Shown: positions 52,271 through 62,856, numbered from the stretch's first letter. The stretch: DNA of 64,000 nucleotides from Caulobacter sp. 17J65-9 (GCF_010975005.1 NZ_JAAIVC010000006.1:1-64000); one strand, 5' to 3'. The notes: generated by a model not told the origin, from the letters alone. A program made the numbers and translations.

Positions 52271-54745
52271 ATGAACACGAAGACCCTGCTCGCGGCGTGC
52301 GCGAGCGCTCTGGCCTTGTCGATGGCCGCGCCGGCCTTCGCCGCGGACGCGCCCAAGCCCTTCGCCGAAGTGGTGAAGGATATGAAGGCCGAGGTGGGCC
52401 TGCTGCCGGTCTACGTGGACGCCAAGCAGGGCAAGATCCTGCTGTCCCTGCCCAAGCCCGACACCCAGGGCGTTTCGGCCAGGTACCTGTACTTCACCGC
52501 GCTGCGCACCGGCCTGGGCTCCGCGCCGGTCGGCCTGGACCGCGCCAAGACCAGCGACGCCCAGGTTCTGGTGTTCCGCCGGGTCGGCAAGAAGGTCGTC
52601 GCCGAGCTGGAGAACCCGCGCTTCCGCGCCGCCAATGCGCCCGCCGACGAGCAGGCCGCCGCGCGCGACGCCTTCGCCTACTCCACCATCTGGGCCGGCG
52701 AAGTGGTTTCGGAAAACCCCGACGGCCGGCTGCTGGTCGACATCTCCAGTTTCCTGAACCGCGACGCCATGGGCGTGGCCGACACGCTGAAGCAGGCCGG
52801 CGAGAACGGCTGGAAGATGGTCGGCGACCTGACCATGGCCGATCCGTCCGCCGTGAAGGTCTTCCCCGAGAACCTGGAGTTCGAGGCGCGCCAGACCTTC
52901 GCCTCCGACACGCCGGGCCCGGAGGTGCGCAACATCGCGCCCGACCCGCGCCAGATCACCCTGGTGGTGCGCCACTCGCTGGTGAAGCTGCCCGACGACA
53001 ATTACCAGCCGCGCCGCTTCGACCCGCGCACCGGCACCTTCTCGACCCAGGTGCTGGACTACGCCGCCCCGCTGGGCCAGCCGATCGTCCAGGACTTCGC
53101 CAACCGCTTCCGCCTGGAGAAGACCGACCCGAAGGCCGCGCGCTCCACGGTTAAGAAGCCGATCGTCTTCTACGTCGACCGCTCGGCCCCTGAGCCGATC
53201 CGCTCGGCCCTGGTCGAAGGCGCGGCCTGGTGGGCCAAGGCGTTCGACGACGCGGGCTATATCGACGCCTTCAGGGTCGAGGTCCTGCCCGAGGGCGTCG
53301 ACCCGCTGGACGTCCGCTACAACGTCATCAACTGGGTCAACCGCGCCACCCGCGGCTGGTCCTACGGCCAGAGCCTGGTCGATCCGCGCACCGGCGAGAT
53401 CGTCAAGGGCTCGGTGCTGCTGGGCTCGCTGCGCGTGCGCCAGGACATGCTGATCTTCGAAGGCCTGGTCGGCGCCGACAAGGTCGGGACCGGCGGCCCG
53501 AATGATCCCGTGCAGGTGTCGCTGGCCCGCATCCGCCAGCTGGCCGCCCACGAGACCGGCCACGCCATCGGCCTGGCCCACAACTTCGCGGCCTCCACCC
53601 AGGGCCGGTTCTCGGTGATGGACTATCCCGCCCCGCGCCTGAACCTGAAGGACGGCGAGATCGACCTGTCGGACGCCTACGGCGTGGGCGTCGGCCGCTG
53701 GGACGACTTCGCCATCGACTGGCTGTACGGCGACACGGCCGAGAGCCAGCAGCCGGCCAAGGCTCTGGCCGGCGTGAAGGAAGGCCTGCGCTACATCAGC
53801 GACGCCGACTCGCGCGCCGCCTCCACCGGCCAGCCGTACGGCAGCATCTGGGACGACGGCACGGACGCCGCCGCCGAGCTCTCGCGCATGATGGACGTGC
53901 GCAAGGCGGCCCTGGCCCGCTTCGGCGTCAACGCCCTTCACGCCAACGAGCCGGCCGCCAACTTGCGCCGCAAGTTCGTGCCGATCTGGCTGGTGCACCG
54001 CTATCAGGTCGAGGCCGCGGCCAAGCTGGTCGGCGGGATCGACTACGCCTACGCGGTCAAGGGCGACGGCCGCGAGGCCGCCCGCGCCGTGCCGGCCGCC
54101 GACCAGCGCCGGGCGCTGAGCGCCCTGATCGACACCCTGAAGCCCGAGGCGCTGGACGTGCCGGAAGCGATCGTGCCGCTGCTGTCGTCCGGCTGGTCGG
54201 GGTCCTACGACCGCCAGTTCGACATCGAGATCTTCCGCACGGCGGGCGAAGGCGTGTTCGACCCGCTGGCCGCCTCGGAAGCCGCCGCCAACCAGACGCT
54301 GAACGCCCTGCTGGCCCCGGAACGCCTGAACCGCGCCGCCGACCAGCACCGCCGCGACGAGGCCGCGCCCGGCGCCGACGAGATCGTCCAGAAGCTGATC
54401 GACGCGACCTTCGCCGCGCCGTCGGGCGAACCGCACCGGTTCGGCGACGTGCGCCGCCGCGTCGCCCGCCAAGCCGCCCTCCAACTGGCCGCCGCCAGCC
54501 GCGACACCGACCTGTCAGCCGGCGTGGCCGCCGAGATCGACCAGCGCCTGCACGAGCTGGCCGGCAAGCTGGCTAAGCGCGGCGGCGACCCGGCCGAGCG
54601 CGCCTGGGCCCAGAGCCTGTCGCGCCTGCTCTCCGATCGCGAGGCGCTGGACGCGGCGCTGAAGGACCAGGCCAAGGCCCGCGTCCCGGTCCCGCCGGGC
54701 ATGCCGATCGGCGCGGGCGAATCCGACTGGATGGGGGATCTCTGA
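52271..54745 (+). CDS. Zinc-dependent metalloprotease (DUF5117/DUF4953 type)
   Basis: 824 residues, secreted: signal peptide 1-25 (ACASALALSMAAPAFAAD). The region 30-230 looks like the DUF5117 propeptide-like part. The catalytic site is HETGHAIGLAH (zinc ligands His427, His431 and His437, general base Glu428), followed by YGVGVGRWDDFAIDWLYGD typical of this metzincin-like family. A helical C-terminal half (about 620-815) completes the usual length. Function in the family is unknown, presumably protein turnover in the periplasm or outside. An intergenic repeat starts 3 bases after the stop. Confidence 0.9.
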   Translation: MNTKTLLAACASALALSMAAPAFAADAPKPFAEVVKDMKAEVGLLPVYVDAKQGKILLSLPKPDTQGVSARYLYFTALRTGLGSAPVGLDRAKTSDAQVLVFRRVGKKVVAELENPRFRAANAPADEQAAARDAFAYSTIWAGEVVSENPDGRLLVDISSFLNRDAMGVADTLKQAGENGWKMVGDLTMADPSAVKVFPENLEFEARQTFASDTPGPEVRNIAPDPRQITLVVRHSLVKLPDDNYQPRRFDPRTGTFSTQVLDYAAPLGQPIVQDFANRFRLEKTDPKAARSTVKKPIVFYVDRSAPEPIRSALVEGAAWWAKAFDDAGYIDAFRVEVLPEGVDPLDVRYNVINWVNRATRGWSYGQSLVDPRTGEIVKGSVLLGSLRVRQDMLIFEGLVGADKVGTGGPNDPVQVSLARIRQLAAHETGHAIGLAHNFAASTQGRFSVMDYPAPRLNLKDGEIDLSDAYGVGVGRWDDFAIDWLYGDTAESQQPAKALAGVKEGLRYISDADSRAASTGQPYGSIWDDGTDAAAELSRMMDVRKAALARFGVNALHANEPAANLRRKFVPIWLVHRYQVEAAAKLVGGIDYAYAVKGDGREAARAVPAADQRRALSALIDTLKPEALDVPEAIVPLLSSGWSGSYDRQFDIEIFRTAGEGVFDPLAASEAAANQTLNALLAPERLNRAADQHRRDEAAPGADEIVQKLIDATFAAPSGEPHRFGDVRRRVARQAALQLAAASRDTDLSAGVAAEIDQRLHELAGKLAKRGGDPAERAWAQSLSRLLSDREALDAALKDQAKARVPVPPGMPIGAGESDWMGDL

Positions 54746-54747
54746 CT

Positions 54748-54961
54748 TCCTTCTCCCCTTGTGGGAGAAGGACGGAGCCCGCGCACCGGAGCGCAAGCGG
54801 AGGTCCGCGCGGGAGGATGAGGGGTCGCGCGCCGGGCGGCCACATCGGCGTCCGGGCGCCGCCGTCTTCCGTCGTGCGACCCCTCATCCTCCCGCGCAGG
54901 CCTTCGCCCGCAAACGGGCTCCGGCGCGCGGGACCCTCCTTCTCCCACAAGGGGAGAAGGA
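54748..54961. repeat. Dispersed inverted-repeat element, copy B
   Basis: The ends are perfect 25-bp inverted repeats (TCCTTCTCCCCTTGTGGGAG and its reverse complement), each with a small internal hairpin. Inside are the same GACGGAGCCCGCG, GGATGAGGGGTCGCG and GCGACCCCTCATCC blocks as in copy A. No coding frame. It adjoins the protease stop. Confidence 0.88.
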
Positions 54962-55030
54962 GCCCGTCGAATTACGGACGGAACGATCCGGGGCTTCCAA
55001 CGGTCTAGCCGGGGTCCACGGAGTTCCAGC

Positions 55031-55921
55031 TTGGCCGACGTCCCCACGCGTTTCGCATGCCTGCTTTTCGCCGGCGCCGCCGCTTTTCTCGCCGGCGGCT
55101 CGAGCTGCGGCGCACAGAGCGCGGTCGACCACAGCCGCATGACCCTGACCTTCGACGACGAGTTCGACCGCTTCGACCGGCGGGCCGACTGGAGCGGGGC
55201 GGGCGTGTGGAACACCACCTTCGGGCCGGGCCGGGCCTTCGACACCCGAACCCTGCCCAACAACGCCGAGAAGCAGGTCTACATGGACGTCGACTTCGCC
55301 GGGGCCGCCAAGGCGCCGCTGGAGGTCGACCCGTTCTCGGTGAAGGACGGCGTGCTGACCATCACCGCCGAGCCGTCGAGCCGCGAGGTCAAGGCGGCGA
55401 CGGGCGGCTACGCCTACACCTCGGGCCTGATCAACACTCGCGACACCTTCAGCCAGCAGTACGGCTATTTCGAAATGCGCGCCCAGCTGCCGGCCGGTCA
55501 GGGCCTGTGGCCGGCCTTCTGGCTGCTGCCCCAGGCCGGCGGCTGGCCGCCCGAGATCGACGTGATGGAGGTGCTGGGGAACGAGCCCGGCGTGGTCCAC
55601 ACCTCGACCCATTCGAAGGGCCCGGGCGCCAACGTCACCGAGCACGCCGCCACCAAGGTGGCCGACACCTCCCAGGGCTTCCACACCTACGGGGTGCGCT
55701 GGGACGCGGCGGAGATCGTCTGGTACGTCGACGGCCGCGAGGTGTTTCGCACCGACACGCCCCACGACATGCACCAGCCCATGTACCTGCTGGCCAACCT
55801 GGCCGTCGGCGGCAAGTGGCCGGGCGATCCGGACGCCGGCACGCCGTTCCCGGCGCAGATGCGGATCGACTACATCCGCGTCTACCAGTTCAAGCCGGCG
55901 AAGGGCGGAGCGGCGCGCTAG
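55031..55921 (+). CDS. Glycoside hydrolase family 16 (laminarinase/agarase-like)
   Basis: 296 residues, secreted: signal peptide (ACLLFAGAAAFLAGG). GH16 jelly-roll landmarks: FDDEFDRFD, SGLINTRDTFSQQYGYFEMRAQLPAGQGLWPAFWLLP, the catalytic EIDVMEVLG (nucleophile Glu175, assisting Asp177, acid/base Glu180), YGVRWDAAEIVWYVDGREVFR and YIRVYQF at the end. It cleaves beta-1,3- or 1,3-1,4-glucans or related polysaccharides. The TTG start has GGAG eight bases upstream. A repeat element begins directly after the stop. Confidence 0.92.
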   Translation: MADVPTRFACLLFAGAAAFLAGGSSCGAQSAVDHSRMTLTFDDEFDRFDRRADWSGAGVWNTTFGPGRAFDTRTLPNNAEKQVYMDVDFAGAAKAPLEVDPFSVKDGVLTITAEPSSREVKAATGGYAYTSGLINTRDTFSQQYGYFEMRAQLPAGQGLWPAFWLLPQAGGWPPEIDVMEVLGNEPGVVHTSTHSKGPGANVTEHAATKVADTSQGFHTYGVRWDAAEIVWYVDGREVFRTDTPHDMHQPMYLLANLAVGGKWPGDPDAGTPFPAQMRIDYIRVYQFKPAKGGAAR

Positions 55922-56097
55922 CTCCTTCTCCCCTTGCGGGAGAAGGACGGAGCCCGCGCCCCGGAGCGTGAGCGCAGGGCCGCGCGGGAGGATGGGCCGC
56001 CGCTGCAAAAGCGATCGGCGCCACGATCCGAGACCGCGGCGCCGACACCCTCATCCGGCACGCTCCGCGCGCCACCTTCTCCCGCAAGGGGAGAAGG
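55922..56097. repeat. Dispersed inverted-repeat element, copy C
   Basis: The ends TCCTTCTCCCCTTGCGGGAG and CTCCCGCAAGGGGAGAAGG are inverted repeats, with inner GACGGAGCCCGCGC and ACCCTCATCCGGCACGCTCC blocks. The stop codons of both flanking convergent genes touch it. No coding frame. Confidence 0.85.
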
Positions 56098-56976
56098 TCA
56101 GTTTTTCAGGAACGCGCTCACCTCGTCGGCGAACACCTTCGGCTGGTCGAACATGATGAAGTGGTCGCTGTCGGGGATCCGCTTCAGGGTCGCGGCCGGC
56201 AGGCTCACGAAGGACGCCTTGTAGAACCCCTCCATCTGCGCGTCGGTCACCGGCGCGTTGTTGCCGCGGACGAACAGCACGGTCAGCGGGGCGCTGATCG
56301 ACTTCAGCTCCGGGCGCAGGTCGGTCAGGATCAGCTCGGCGAAGGCGCGGGCCGAAACGTCCTGATCGCTGGCCTGGGCGTCGGCCAGGGCCAGGGGGCG
56401 CATGTCGACCGTGCGGATCATGCCGGCGATGGTGGCGTTCAGGGCGGCGGCGCGCTGGGCGTCGTTGGCCTCGACCATGCTCTTGCGGATCCGTTCCGCG
56501 GTCGGCTTCAGGCTCTCGGACGTCGACCCGGGCGGGCCGAACATGGCGCCCATGAACGGCAGCATGTCGACGACCATGACCTTGCTGACCTCGTCGGGGT
56601 GACGGGCCGCGACCATCATGGCCATGGTGCCGCCCATGGAGTGGCCGATCACGGCCGGCTTCTTCAGGTGCTGTTCGGAGATGTAGCGGGCGATCTCCTC
56701 GGCCGCCGGGGCGGCGACGTCGCCGGTCGTGGCGCCGCCCACCGGCGCGCCGGCGAAGCCGTTCAGCTGCACCAGGTGGAACCGGTAGCCCGGGTGATCC
56801 TTCACCGTCTGCTCCCACACCTTCGGCGAGGACGACAGGCCCGGGATCAGCACGACGTCGGGGCCTTGGCCGACCGTGGTGACGATGATGCGGTCGCTCT
56901 TGAACGGCGCCTTGGCCTGCGCCGGCGCGGCCACGGCGACGACGGCGGCCAGCGCCAGGGTCAGCAAACGAAACAT
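56098..56976 (-). CDS. Secreted alpha/beta hydrolase
   Basis: 292 residues: signal peptide (LLTLALAAVVAVAAPAQAK), then an alpha/beta-hydrolase fold with oxyanion region VVLIPGLSSSPKVWEQ, nucleophile elbow VIGHSMGGTMAMMVA (catalytic Ser), and the C-terminal DSDHFIMFDQP with the catalytic His. The acid residue is probably in RGNNAPVTDAQ. Substrate unknown; an esterase or lactonase is possible. It converges with the GH16 gene across a repeat element. Confidence 0.9.
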   Translation of the reverse strand: MFRLLTLALAAVVAVAAPAQAKAPFKSDRIIVTTVGQGPDVVLIPGLSSSPKVWEQTVKDHPGYRFHLVQLNGFAGAPVGGATTGDVAAPAAEEIARYISEQHLKKPAVIGHSMGGTMAMMVAARHPDEVSKVMVVDMLPFMGAMFGPPGSTSESLKPTAERIRKSMVEANDAQRAAALNATIAGMIRTVDMRPLALADAQASDQDVSARAFAELILTDLRPELKSISAPLTVLFVRGNNAPVTDAQMEGFYKASFVSLPAATLKRIPDSDHFIMFDQPKVFADEVSAFLKN

Positions 56977-57074
56977 GAGGGCTCCTCCCGCGCGGCCCGC
57001 CCCTGCGTCCGCGTCATGACGAAGAACTTTGCATCATAAAGTGAAACTGTCAAGCTGGGAGAACGGAGGTCGAT

Positions 57075-57218
57075 CTCCCCCCGAGCGGAGCGCTGGGGGG
57101 AGCAGGCGGCGCAAGCCGCCGAGGGGGGCTCCGGCGGAGTGCGATGGCAGCCGTCGCGCGAACCCAGCCCCCTCCACCGCTTCGCGGTCCCCCTCCCCCA
57201 GCGCTTCGCTAGGGGGAG
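57075..57218. repeat. Palindromic intergenic repeat (CTCCCCCCGAGCG type)
   Basis: CTCCCCC...GGGGGAG hairpins at both ends, each with a GCGCTT/AGCGCT-like core, and an inner GGCGGCGCAAGCCGCC stem and GCTTCGCGG block. It is a second type of repeat, unrelated in sequence to the CTTCTCCC type. It lies between two minus-strand genes and has no frame. Confidence 0.75.
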
Positions 57219-57233
57219 GATTTGCCCCTCCCC

Positions 57234-57995
57234 TCACGCCTTCAGCCGGTAGCCGGTCTTGAAGATCCAGCTGACGATCGTCAGGCACAGCAGCAGGAAG
57301 GCGCCGGTGGCCGCCAGGCTCCACCACACGCCCACGTCCGACACCCCGAAGAAGCTCCAGCGGAAGCCTGAGACCAGGTAGACGACCGGGTTGAACAGGG
57401 TGATCTGCCGCCAGGGCTCGGGCAGCATGTCGATCGAATAGAAGGCGCCGCCCAGGAAGGTCAGCGGCGTGACGATCAGCATGGGCACGATCTGCAGCCG
57501 CTCGAAGCCGTCGGCCCAGATGCCCAGCACGAAGCCGAACAGGCTGAAGGTCACCGCGGTCAGCGCCAGGAAGCCGGCCATCCACACCGGATGGGCGATC
57601 TCGAACGGCACGAACAGGCGCGCCGTGGCCAGCATGATCGTGCCCAGGATCACCGACTTGGTGGCCGCCGCGCCGACATACCCGATGACGATCTCGGTCG
57701 AACTGATCGGCGCCGACAGCACTTCGTAGATCGTGCCGGAGAACCTCGGCAGGTAGATCCCGAAGGAGGCGTTGGAAATGCTCTCGGTCAGGATCGACAG
57801 CATGATCAGGCCCGGCACGATGAAGGCGCCGTACTGGATCCCGTCGATGGCGACCATGCGCGAGCCGATCGCCGAGCCGAACACGATGAAATACAGCGAG
57901 ACCGAGATCACCGGCGACAGGATGGACTGCATCAGCGTCCGCCAGGTGCGCGCCAGCTCGAAGAAGTAGATGGCTCTAATGGCGTGCAGGTTCAC
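57234..57995 (-). CDS. ABC-2 type exporter permease
   Basis: 253 residues with six membrane helices. Opening [45 protein letters not shown], then the ABC-2 signature [57 protein letters not shown], and [33 protein letters not shown] near the end. It forms the membrane part of an exporter with the upstream ATPase, whose stop lies a base or two before its start. The substrate is unknown (drug or lipid/polysaccharide-type exporters share this layout). Confidence 0.93.
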   Translation of the reverse strand: MNLHAIRAIYFFELARTWRTLMQSILSPVISVSLYFIVFGSAIGSRMVAIDGIQYGAFIVPGLIMLSILTESISNASFGIYLPRFSGTIYEVLSAPISSTEIVIGYVGAAATKSVILGTIMLATARLFVPFEIAHPVWMAGFLALTAVTFSLFGFVLGIWADGFERLQIVPMLIVTPLTFLGGAFYSIDMLPEPWRQITLFNPVVYLVSGFRWSFFGVSDVGVWWSLAATGAFLLLCLTIVSWIFKTGYRLKA

Positions 57996-58919
<924 letters not shown>

Positions 58920-59050
58920 GCGGCCCCCGCTCCAGTGACGCCCTGTCCTCAGATACCGGCGCTCCCGCGCCGGCGCTAGAGGCCGGAACCATCGGGGGTG
59001 TGCACCGTTCGGCGCGGGAGGGGGACGGGCTTCGTCAGGAGGCCCGATCC

Positions 59051-59377
59051 ATGCGTATCGCTTCACGCGTTCTTCTCGCCGCCGCCCTGCTGGCGGCCGC
59101 CCCGGCGCTGGCCGAACCGCCGGCCCGCTCGGACTCGGTCAAGCAGGACGACGATCCCTACATCGAAGGACCGAGCACGCCGCAGCGCACCCCCACGCCG
59201 CGCGAGCCGGCGCTGGAACAGACCACGCCCGCCCAGACCCGCCAGTACATGCTCAAGACCGACGACGAGGGCCGGCTGATCTCGAACGCGCCGATCCCCG
59301 ACACCCACGCCAATCGCGAGCGCTACGGCCAGCCGCTGTCGAACGCCGGACGCCGCTCGCCGGCCAAGGGCAACTAA
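59051..59377 (+). CDS. Small secreted protein of unknown function
   Basis: 108 residues: signal peptide ([17 protein letters not shown]), then a hydrophilic, Pro/Thr-rich low-complexity part ([28 protein letters not shown]) and a C-terminal [31 protein letters not shown]. The YGxPLSxAGRR end recurs in small proteins of Caulobacterales. It lies divergent from the ABC operon and overlaps the 3' end of the next minus-strand gene by 4 bases. Confidence 0.75.
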   Translation: MRIASRVLLAAALLAAAPALAEPPARSDSVKQDDDPYIEGPSTPQRTPTPREPALEQTTPAQTRQYMLKTDDEGRLISNAPIPDTHANRERYGQPLSNAGRRSPAKGN

Positions 59378-59547
59378 GGCCGCCGCCCCTCCCCGCGCGG
59401 CTCGCCGGAGCCCGGGTCGGTGCGGGTCGGGCTGTCCTTCTGCGCCCGCGCGCCCTTCGGCTCGGTGGCCGGCCGCGGCGGACGGCCATCGCCGGCGGGG
59501 CGCAGGTCCTCGTTCTCGACTTCGCGGTTCTTGGGGCGATCGGGCAT
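59374..59547 (-). CDS. 57-residue charged hypothetical protein
   Basis: The ATG is preceded by a strong AAGGAGGCC site. The product is very hydrophilic and disordered: MPDRPKNREVENEDLRPAGD, then RPATEPKGARAQKDSPTRTDPGSGEPRGEG. No signal peptide. Its length and opening MPDRPKNREVENEDLRP resemble small proteins annotated as hypothetical in related genomes. The longer frame upstream overlaps the Sel1 gene and was rejected. Function unknown. Confidence 0.62.
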   Translation of the reverse strand: MPDRPKNREVENEDLRPAGDGRPPRPATEPKGARAQKDSPTRTDPGSGEPRGEGRRP

Positions 59548-59593
59548 GGCGGGCCTCCTTTGTGGGGAGGGAACGCGTGACGGCCGCCTCCGA

Positions 59594-60115
59594 TCAGCGC
59601 TCGTCGGCGGCCGCGCCAGTAGCGGGGGCTTCCGGCGCCCCGACAGCTCGACGCTGCTCGGCAAGCATGGCGGCAGCTTCCTGACTTCCCCCATCGGCGG
59701 CCAAGCGCAGCCATTTGGCGCTCTCGGCGAGGTCGGGAGGGCCGCCGCTCGCGCCCGCCGCAAAGGCCTTAGCGATGATCAATGCTTGCGCGGCAGCCGG
59801 GTCTTTGGCCTGCTCGTCGTCAACCGTCGAGTACCCGCATCGCGGGCCGCAACGGCGGAACCAATACATGGCGCGCGACGAGTCTTTAGGGATGTCGCCC
59901 CAACCGAAGGCATACGCCTGTCCAACCAGACGCTGCGCCTCCTTGCTTCCGAGTTGAGCCAACGGCGTCCAGTGGCGCAGGGCCCCAGGTCCGTCGCCCC
60001 CCTTAGCCGCCTTCATCCCCTCATCGATCTCATGGCCCCAAAGGAGCCACCCGGTCACGCCAACTCCGAGTAATGCAGCGACCGAGATTGGAATCGTTAT
60101 CCATCCAATTTTCAT
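59594..60115 (-). CDS. Sel1-repeat membrane-anchored protein
   Basis: 173 residues: N-terminal membrane helix (IGWITIPISVAALLGVGVTGWLLWG), then Sel1/TPR-like repeats: GDGPGALRHWTPLAQLGSKEAQRLVGQAYAFG, and DLAESAKWLRLAADGGSQEAAAMLAEQ. A Cys pair (FRRCGPRCGYS) sits between them. The protein would be periplasmic. Sel1 proteins serve as scaffolds. The ATG next to the membrane helix was preferred to a 57-residue upstream extension that overlaps the neighbouring gene. Confidence 0.75.
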   Translation of the reverse strand: MKIGWITIPISVAALLGVGVTGWLLWGHEIDEGMKAAKGGDGPGALRHWTPLAQLGSKEAQRLVGQAYAFGWGDIPKDSSRAMYWFRRCGPRCGYSTVDDEQAKDPAAAQALIIAKAFAAGASGGPPDLAESAKWLRLAADGGSQEAAAMLAEQRRAVGAPEAPATGAAADER

Positions 60116-60149
60116 GGTGCCAGCCGTGGAGAGACTTGGCTGCGAGCTG

Positions 60150-60800
60150 TCAGGTTCCAGCGGAGTGCGACGGAGCCTGGGTCTCGCGGTCAAGGTAGGA
60201 GTGTTCATGGAAGGACAGGCCGCAGCCGTCACAGGTCTCGCCCCACGGCGCTCCGCTGATCGGGAACCGGAACACCTTGAAGGCACGGGTCAGGCATCGC
60301 GGACAGCGCAGGAGGACGATGGATCCGATCGCCGAGACGGGCAGCGCGACGAGGGCCGGAAGTTGCAGCGCGGATGGCCCCCAGAACACGACCACGATCC
60401 AGAAAAGCGGGAGCCCCCAATACGCGAGAAGGTTGGCGGAGAAGATCGACAGATAGCTGATCGACCATAGGAGCCACGCGAACAGCAGGAAGACGCCGAC
60501 AATCCCGCTGTCGACGCCGGTGACGGCTGTCAGGTCCGGTTGGTAGGTCGCTGCGACGCCGAGGCCGGCGAAGAGGGCTGTCGAAACCAGCAACCACACG
60601 ACCTTCCGACGCCGACGCTGTGCGTCACGCCGCGGATCAGCCGACCTGCCCCCGACAACCCACAAGGCGGCGCAGAGTGCGGCCACCGTGACGGCCACGA
60701 CGACGTGGTAGGTCCCACGGTCGTCGAGAACGAACTGCCCGCCGACCAGCACAACCGCCGCCGCCATGACGAGCAGCGTGATGATCAATCCACGACGCAC
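60150..60800 (-). CDS. Multi-pass membrane protein with C-terminal zinc-ribbon-like motif
   Basis: 216 residues: about six membrane helices (ITLLVMAAAVVLVGGQFVL, VVVAVTVAALCAALWVVGG, VVWLLVSTALFAGLGVAATY, VGVFLLFAWLLWSISYLSIF, LPLFWIVVVFWGPSALQLP, ALVALPVSAIGSIVLL), then a C-terminal LRCPRCLTRAF and ETCDGCGLSFHE with two CxxC pairs that could bind zinc. Function unknown. It is less GC-rich than its neighbours, like the Sel1 gene that follows it by 34 bases. Confidence 0.75.
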   Translation of the reverse strand: MRRGLIITLLVMAAAVVLVGGQFVLDDRGTYHVVVAVTVAALCAALWVVGGRSADPRRDAQRRRRKVVWLLVSTALFAGLGVAATYQPDLTAVTGVDSGIVGVFLLFAWLLWSISYLSIFSANLLAYWGLPLFWIVVVFWGPSALQLPALVALPVSAIGSIVLLRCPRCLTRAFKVFRFPISGAPWGETCDGCGLSFHEHSYLDRETQAPSHSAGT

Positions 60801-60818
60801 GTCGGCCCTCCCCCGCGC

Positions 60819-62573
60819 CTACAACCGCTCCAGCTTGAGCCAGCCGCGTTCGCCCTTCCACGCCTTCTCCAGGTAGGCGCGGGTGCGCATCTCGGCGGCC
60901 TTGTCGCCCAGGGCTTCATGCGCCTCGGCCAGGCCGTACAGGGCCCAGGCGTTCTCCGGGTGGCGGGTCAACAGGGTCGTGAAGGTCGCGCGCGCGTCGG
61001 CGGCCTTGCCGGCCGCGAGCTGGGCCGCGCCCAGCGACTGGCGCACCGGGAAGTACCAGTAGGGCGGCTCCTGGTAGACCAGCTGGTCCTCCAGCGCGGC
61101 CGCCGTCTCGAAGTGGCCGATGGCCCGCTCAAAGGCGCCCTGGCGGTAGGCCAGGCGGCCCTGGGCGACCTCCTCGGCCAGGCTCAGCAGGGTGCGGGCC
61201 GGCAGGCCGCCGCCCTCCTCGGCCGAGAAGTCGGCGGTCTCGCGCAGCTTGCGCAGCTCGGCCAGCTCGCGATCGAAGCCGGCCTTGTCGTCCTGCATGG
61301 CGTAGGCGACCACGCGCGAATAGCGCCACATGCCGGTCGCATAAGGCAGCCGCTTGTCTGGGGCCGGCTGGGCCAGGATCTCGGCCGGGCTGCTGAACTG
61401 GGCGTGGGCGAAAGATGGGGCGGCCCAGATCGCCTGCACCCACGGGATGCGCTGGGCGACGCCGACGTCGAGCGTCTTCATCAGCCGCGCGGACTCGGCC
61501 AGAGCCGCGTTCCGGTCGCCGGTCATCTGGGCCGACGTCACCAGGAAGTGCACGTTGTGGGGGTAGTAGGCGTACCGGTACATGTCCGAGCCCGGATTGG
61601 CCTTCAGGAAGGCCTCGTCGGCCCGCACGGCGGCGACGTTGGCGTCGTAGGAGTCCTGGAAGCGGCCGCGCACGAAGTAGATGTGCGCGGGCATGTGGGC
61701 CAGATGCCCGGCCGTCGCGTTGCGGCGCAGACGATCGGCGTAGGGTTCGGCCCGTTCCGGGGTCCTCGAGGCCTCGACCAGGTGGATGTACAGGTGGTCG
61801 GCCTGCGGGTGGTCGGGGTTGCGCTTCAGCACCTGTTCGACCCGCTCGACCGCCCAGCCGGCTTGGCCCTTGGGCGTCACGCCGTCGGCGTCCCAGTAGT
61901 CCCAGGGCTGGGTGTTCATGACCGCCTCGGCCGCCATGATCTGGACCTCGTCGGAAGCCGGGAAACGCTCGGCGGCCTGGCGCATGGAGGCGGCGAAGGC
62001 CTTGTCCAGCGCGGCGCGGTCGGCGTTCGGATCGGACGAGTAGCGCAGCTGGATGGCCTGGATCAGGGCCTGCTCCAGCGGCGTGGTCGAGGCCGCCCGG
62101 GCGGCGGCCTTCCGGGCGGCGGCGATCGCGTCCGGCGTCTCGCCGGCGTCCATCGGGGCGTTGATGTTGGGACCGCGCGCCCAGGCCTCGCCCCAGAAGC
62201 ACATGGCGCAGGTCACGTCCGCGGCCTGGGCCTTGCGGAACGAGCGGATGGCCGCGTCGTGGTTGAAGTTGTAGGCCAGCATCAGGCCCTGGTCGAACCA
62301 GGCTTGGGCTTCCGGGCTGTTCGTGCTGATCTTCAGTCGCGTCGGGCCCAGCTCGGGCATCCGCTGGATATCCGTCGCCGACGGGCGGCTCGTCTCGTAC
62401 CCGGCCGCCGCCAGCAGGCGCATGCGCAGGCCCAGGCCGGAAGCGCCCTTCGACCCGCACATGGCCGCGCCCTGGGCCAGCGGATCGAACGCGTCGGTCG
62501 ACGGCGGCGCGGCGGCCGCTCCGAGCAGCAGCGACGCCGCGCCCGCGAACCCCAGAACCTTCAGCTGTTCCAT
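60819..62573 (-). CDS. Periplasmic TPR protein, tandem copy 1
   Basis: 584 residues: signal peptide (GFAGAASLLLGAAAAP), then an all-helical TPR-like body. Landmarks: FDQGLMLAYNFNHDAAIRSFRKAQAADVTCAMCFWGEAWARGPNIN, QPWDYWDADGVTPKGQ, NPDHPQADHLYIHLVEAS, GHLAHMPAHIYFVRGRF, YAYYPHNVHFLV and a C-terminal WALYGLAEAHEALGDKAAEMRT. The His-rich HLAHMPAHIY and YYPHNVHFL motifs plus the CAMCFWGEA thiol site suggest a metal or cofactor role typical of this uncharacterised family. A second copy follows across a repeat. Confidence 0.88.
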   Translation of the reverse strand: MEQLKVLGFAGAASLLLGAAAAPPSTDAFDPLAQGAAMCGSKGASGLGLRMRLLAAAGYETSRPSATDIQRMPELGPTRLKISTNSPEAQAWFDQGLMLAYNFNHDAAIRSFRKAQAADVTCAMCFWGEAWARGPNINAPMDAGETPDAIAAARKAAARAASTTPLEQALIQAIQLRYSSDPNADRAALDKAFAASMRQAAERFPASDEVQIMAAEAVMNTQPWDYWDADGVTPKGQAGWAVERVEQVLKRNPDHPQADHLYIHLVEASRTPERAEPYADRLRRNATAGHLAHMPAHIYFVRGRFQDSYDANVAAVRADEAFLKANPGSDMYRYAYYPHNVHFLVTSAQMTGDRNAALAESARLMKTLDVGVAQRIPWVQAIWAAPSFAHAQFSSPAEILAQPAPDKRLPYATGMWRYSRVVAYAMQDDKAGFDRELAELRKLRETADFSAEEGGGLPARTLLSLAEEVAQGRLAYRQGAFERAIGHFETAAALEDQLVYQEPPYWYFPVRQSLGAAQLAAGKAADARATFTTLLTRHPENAWALYGLAEAHEALGDKAAEMRTRAYLEKAWKGERGWLKLERL

Positions 62574-62688
62574 TCCCCGCCTCCATCGAAGCGAGCGCGC
62601 TCTCCCCATGCGGGAGACGCCACTCGCCGCAAGTGTCCGTAGCGAAGGGACAGGAAGCGGCGCCGGGCGTCAAGGAACGACGGTCTCC

Positions 62689-62856
62689 CCTTCTCCCCTT
62701 GCGGGAGAAGGTGGCCGGCGGAGCCGGCCGGATGAGGGGTGACAGCGCCGAGGTTTCAGAACGAAGAGCGTGGTCACGCCAGTCGGTTCAGGCGTCGCGC
62801 CGACACCCCTCATCCGACGCGCTCCGCGCGCCACCTTCTCCCGCAAGGGGAGAAGG
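62689..62856. repeat. Dispersed inverted-repeat element, copy D
   Basis: The ends CCTTCTCCCCTTGCGGGAG and CTCCCGCAAGGGGAGAAGG are inverted repeats as in copy C. The inner GTGGCCGGCGGAGCCGGCCGGATGAGGGGTG and ACACCCCTCATCCGACGCGC blocks mirror each other. It lies between two TPR paralogs on the same strand. Confidence 0.85.

Noticed and set aside
52265-54484. 739-codon minus-strand frame opposite the metalloprotease
   Set aside because: Antisense shadow of a gene with an intact HExxH site.
60540-62642. 700-codon plus-strand frame opposite the TPR gene
   Set aside because: Antisense shadow; no recognisable domain.
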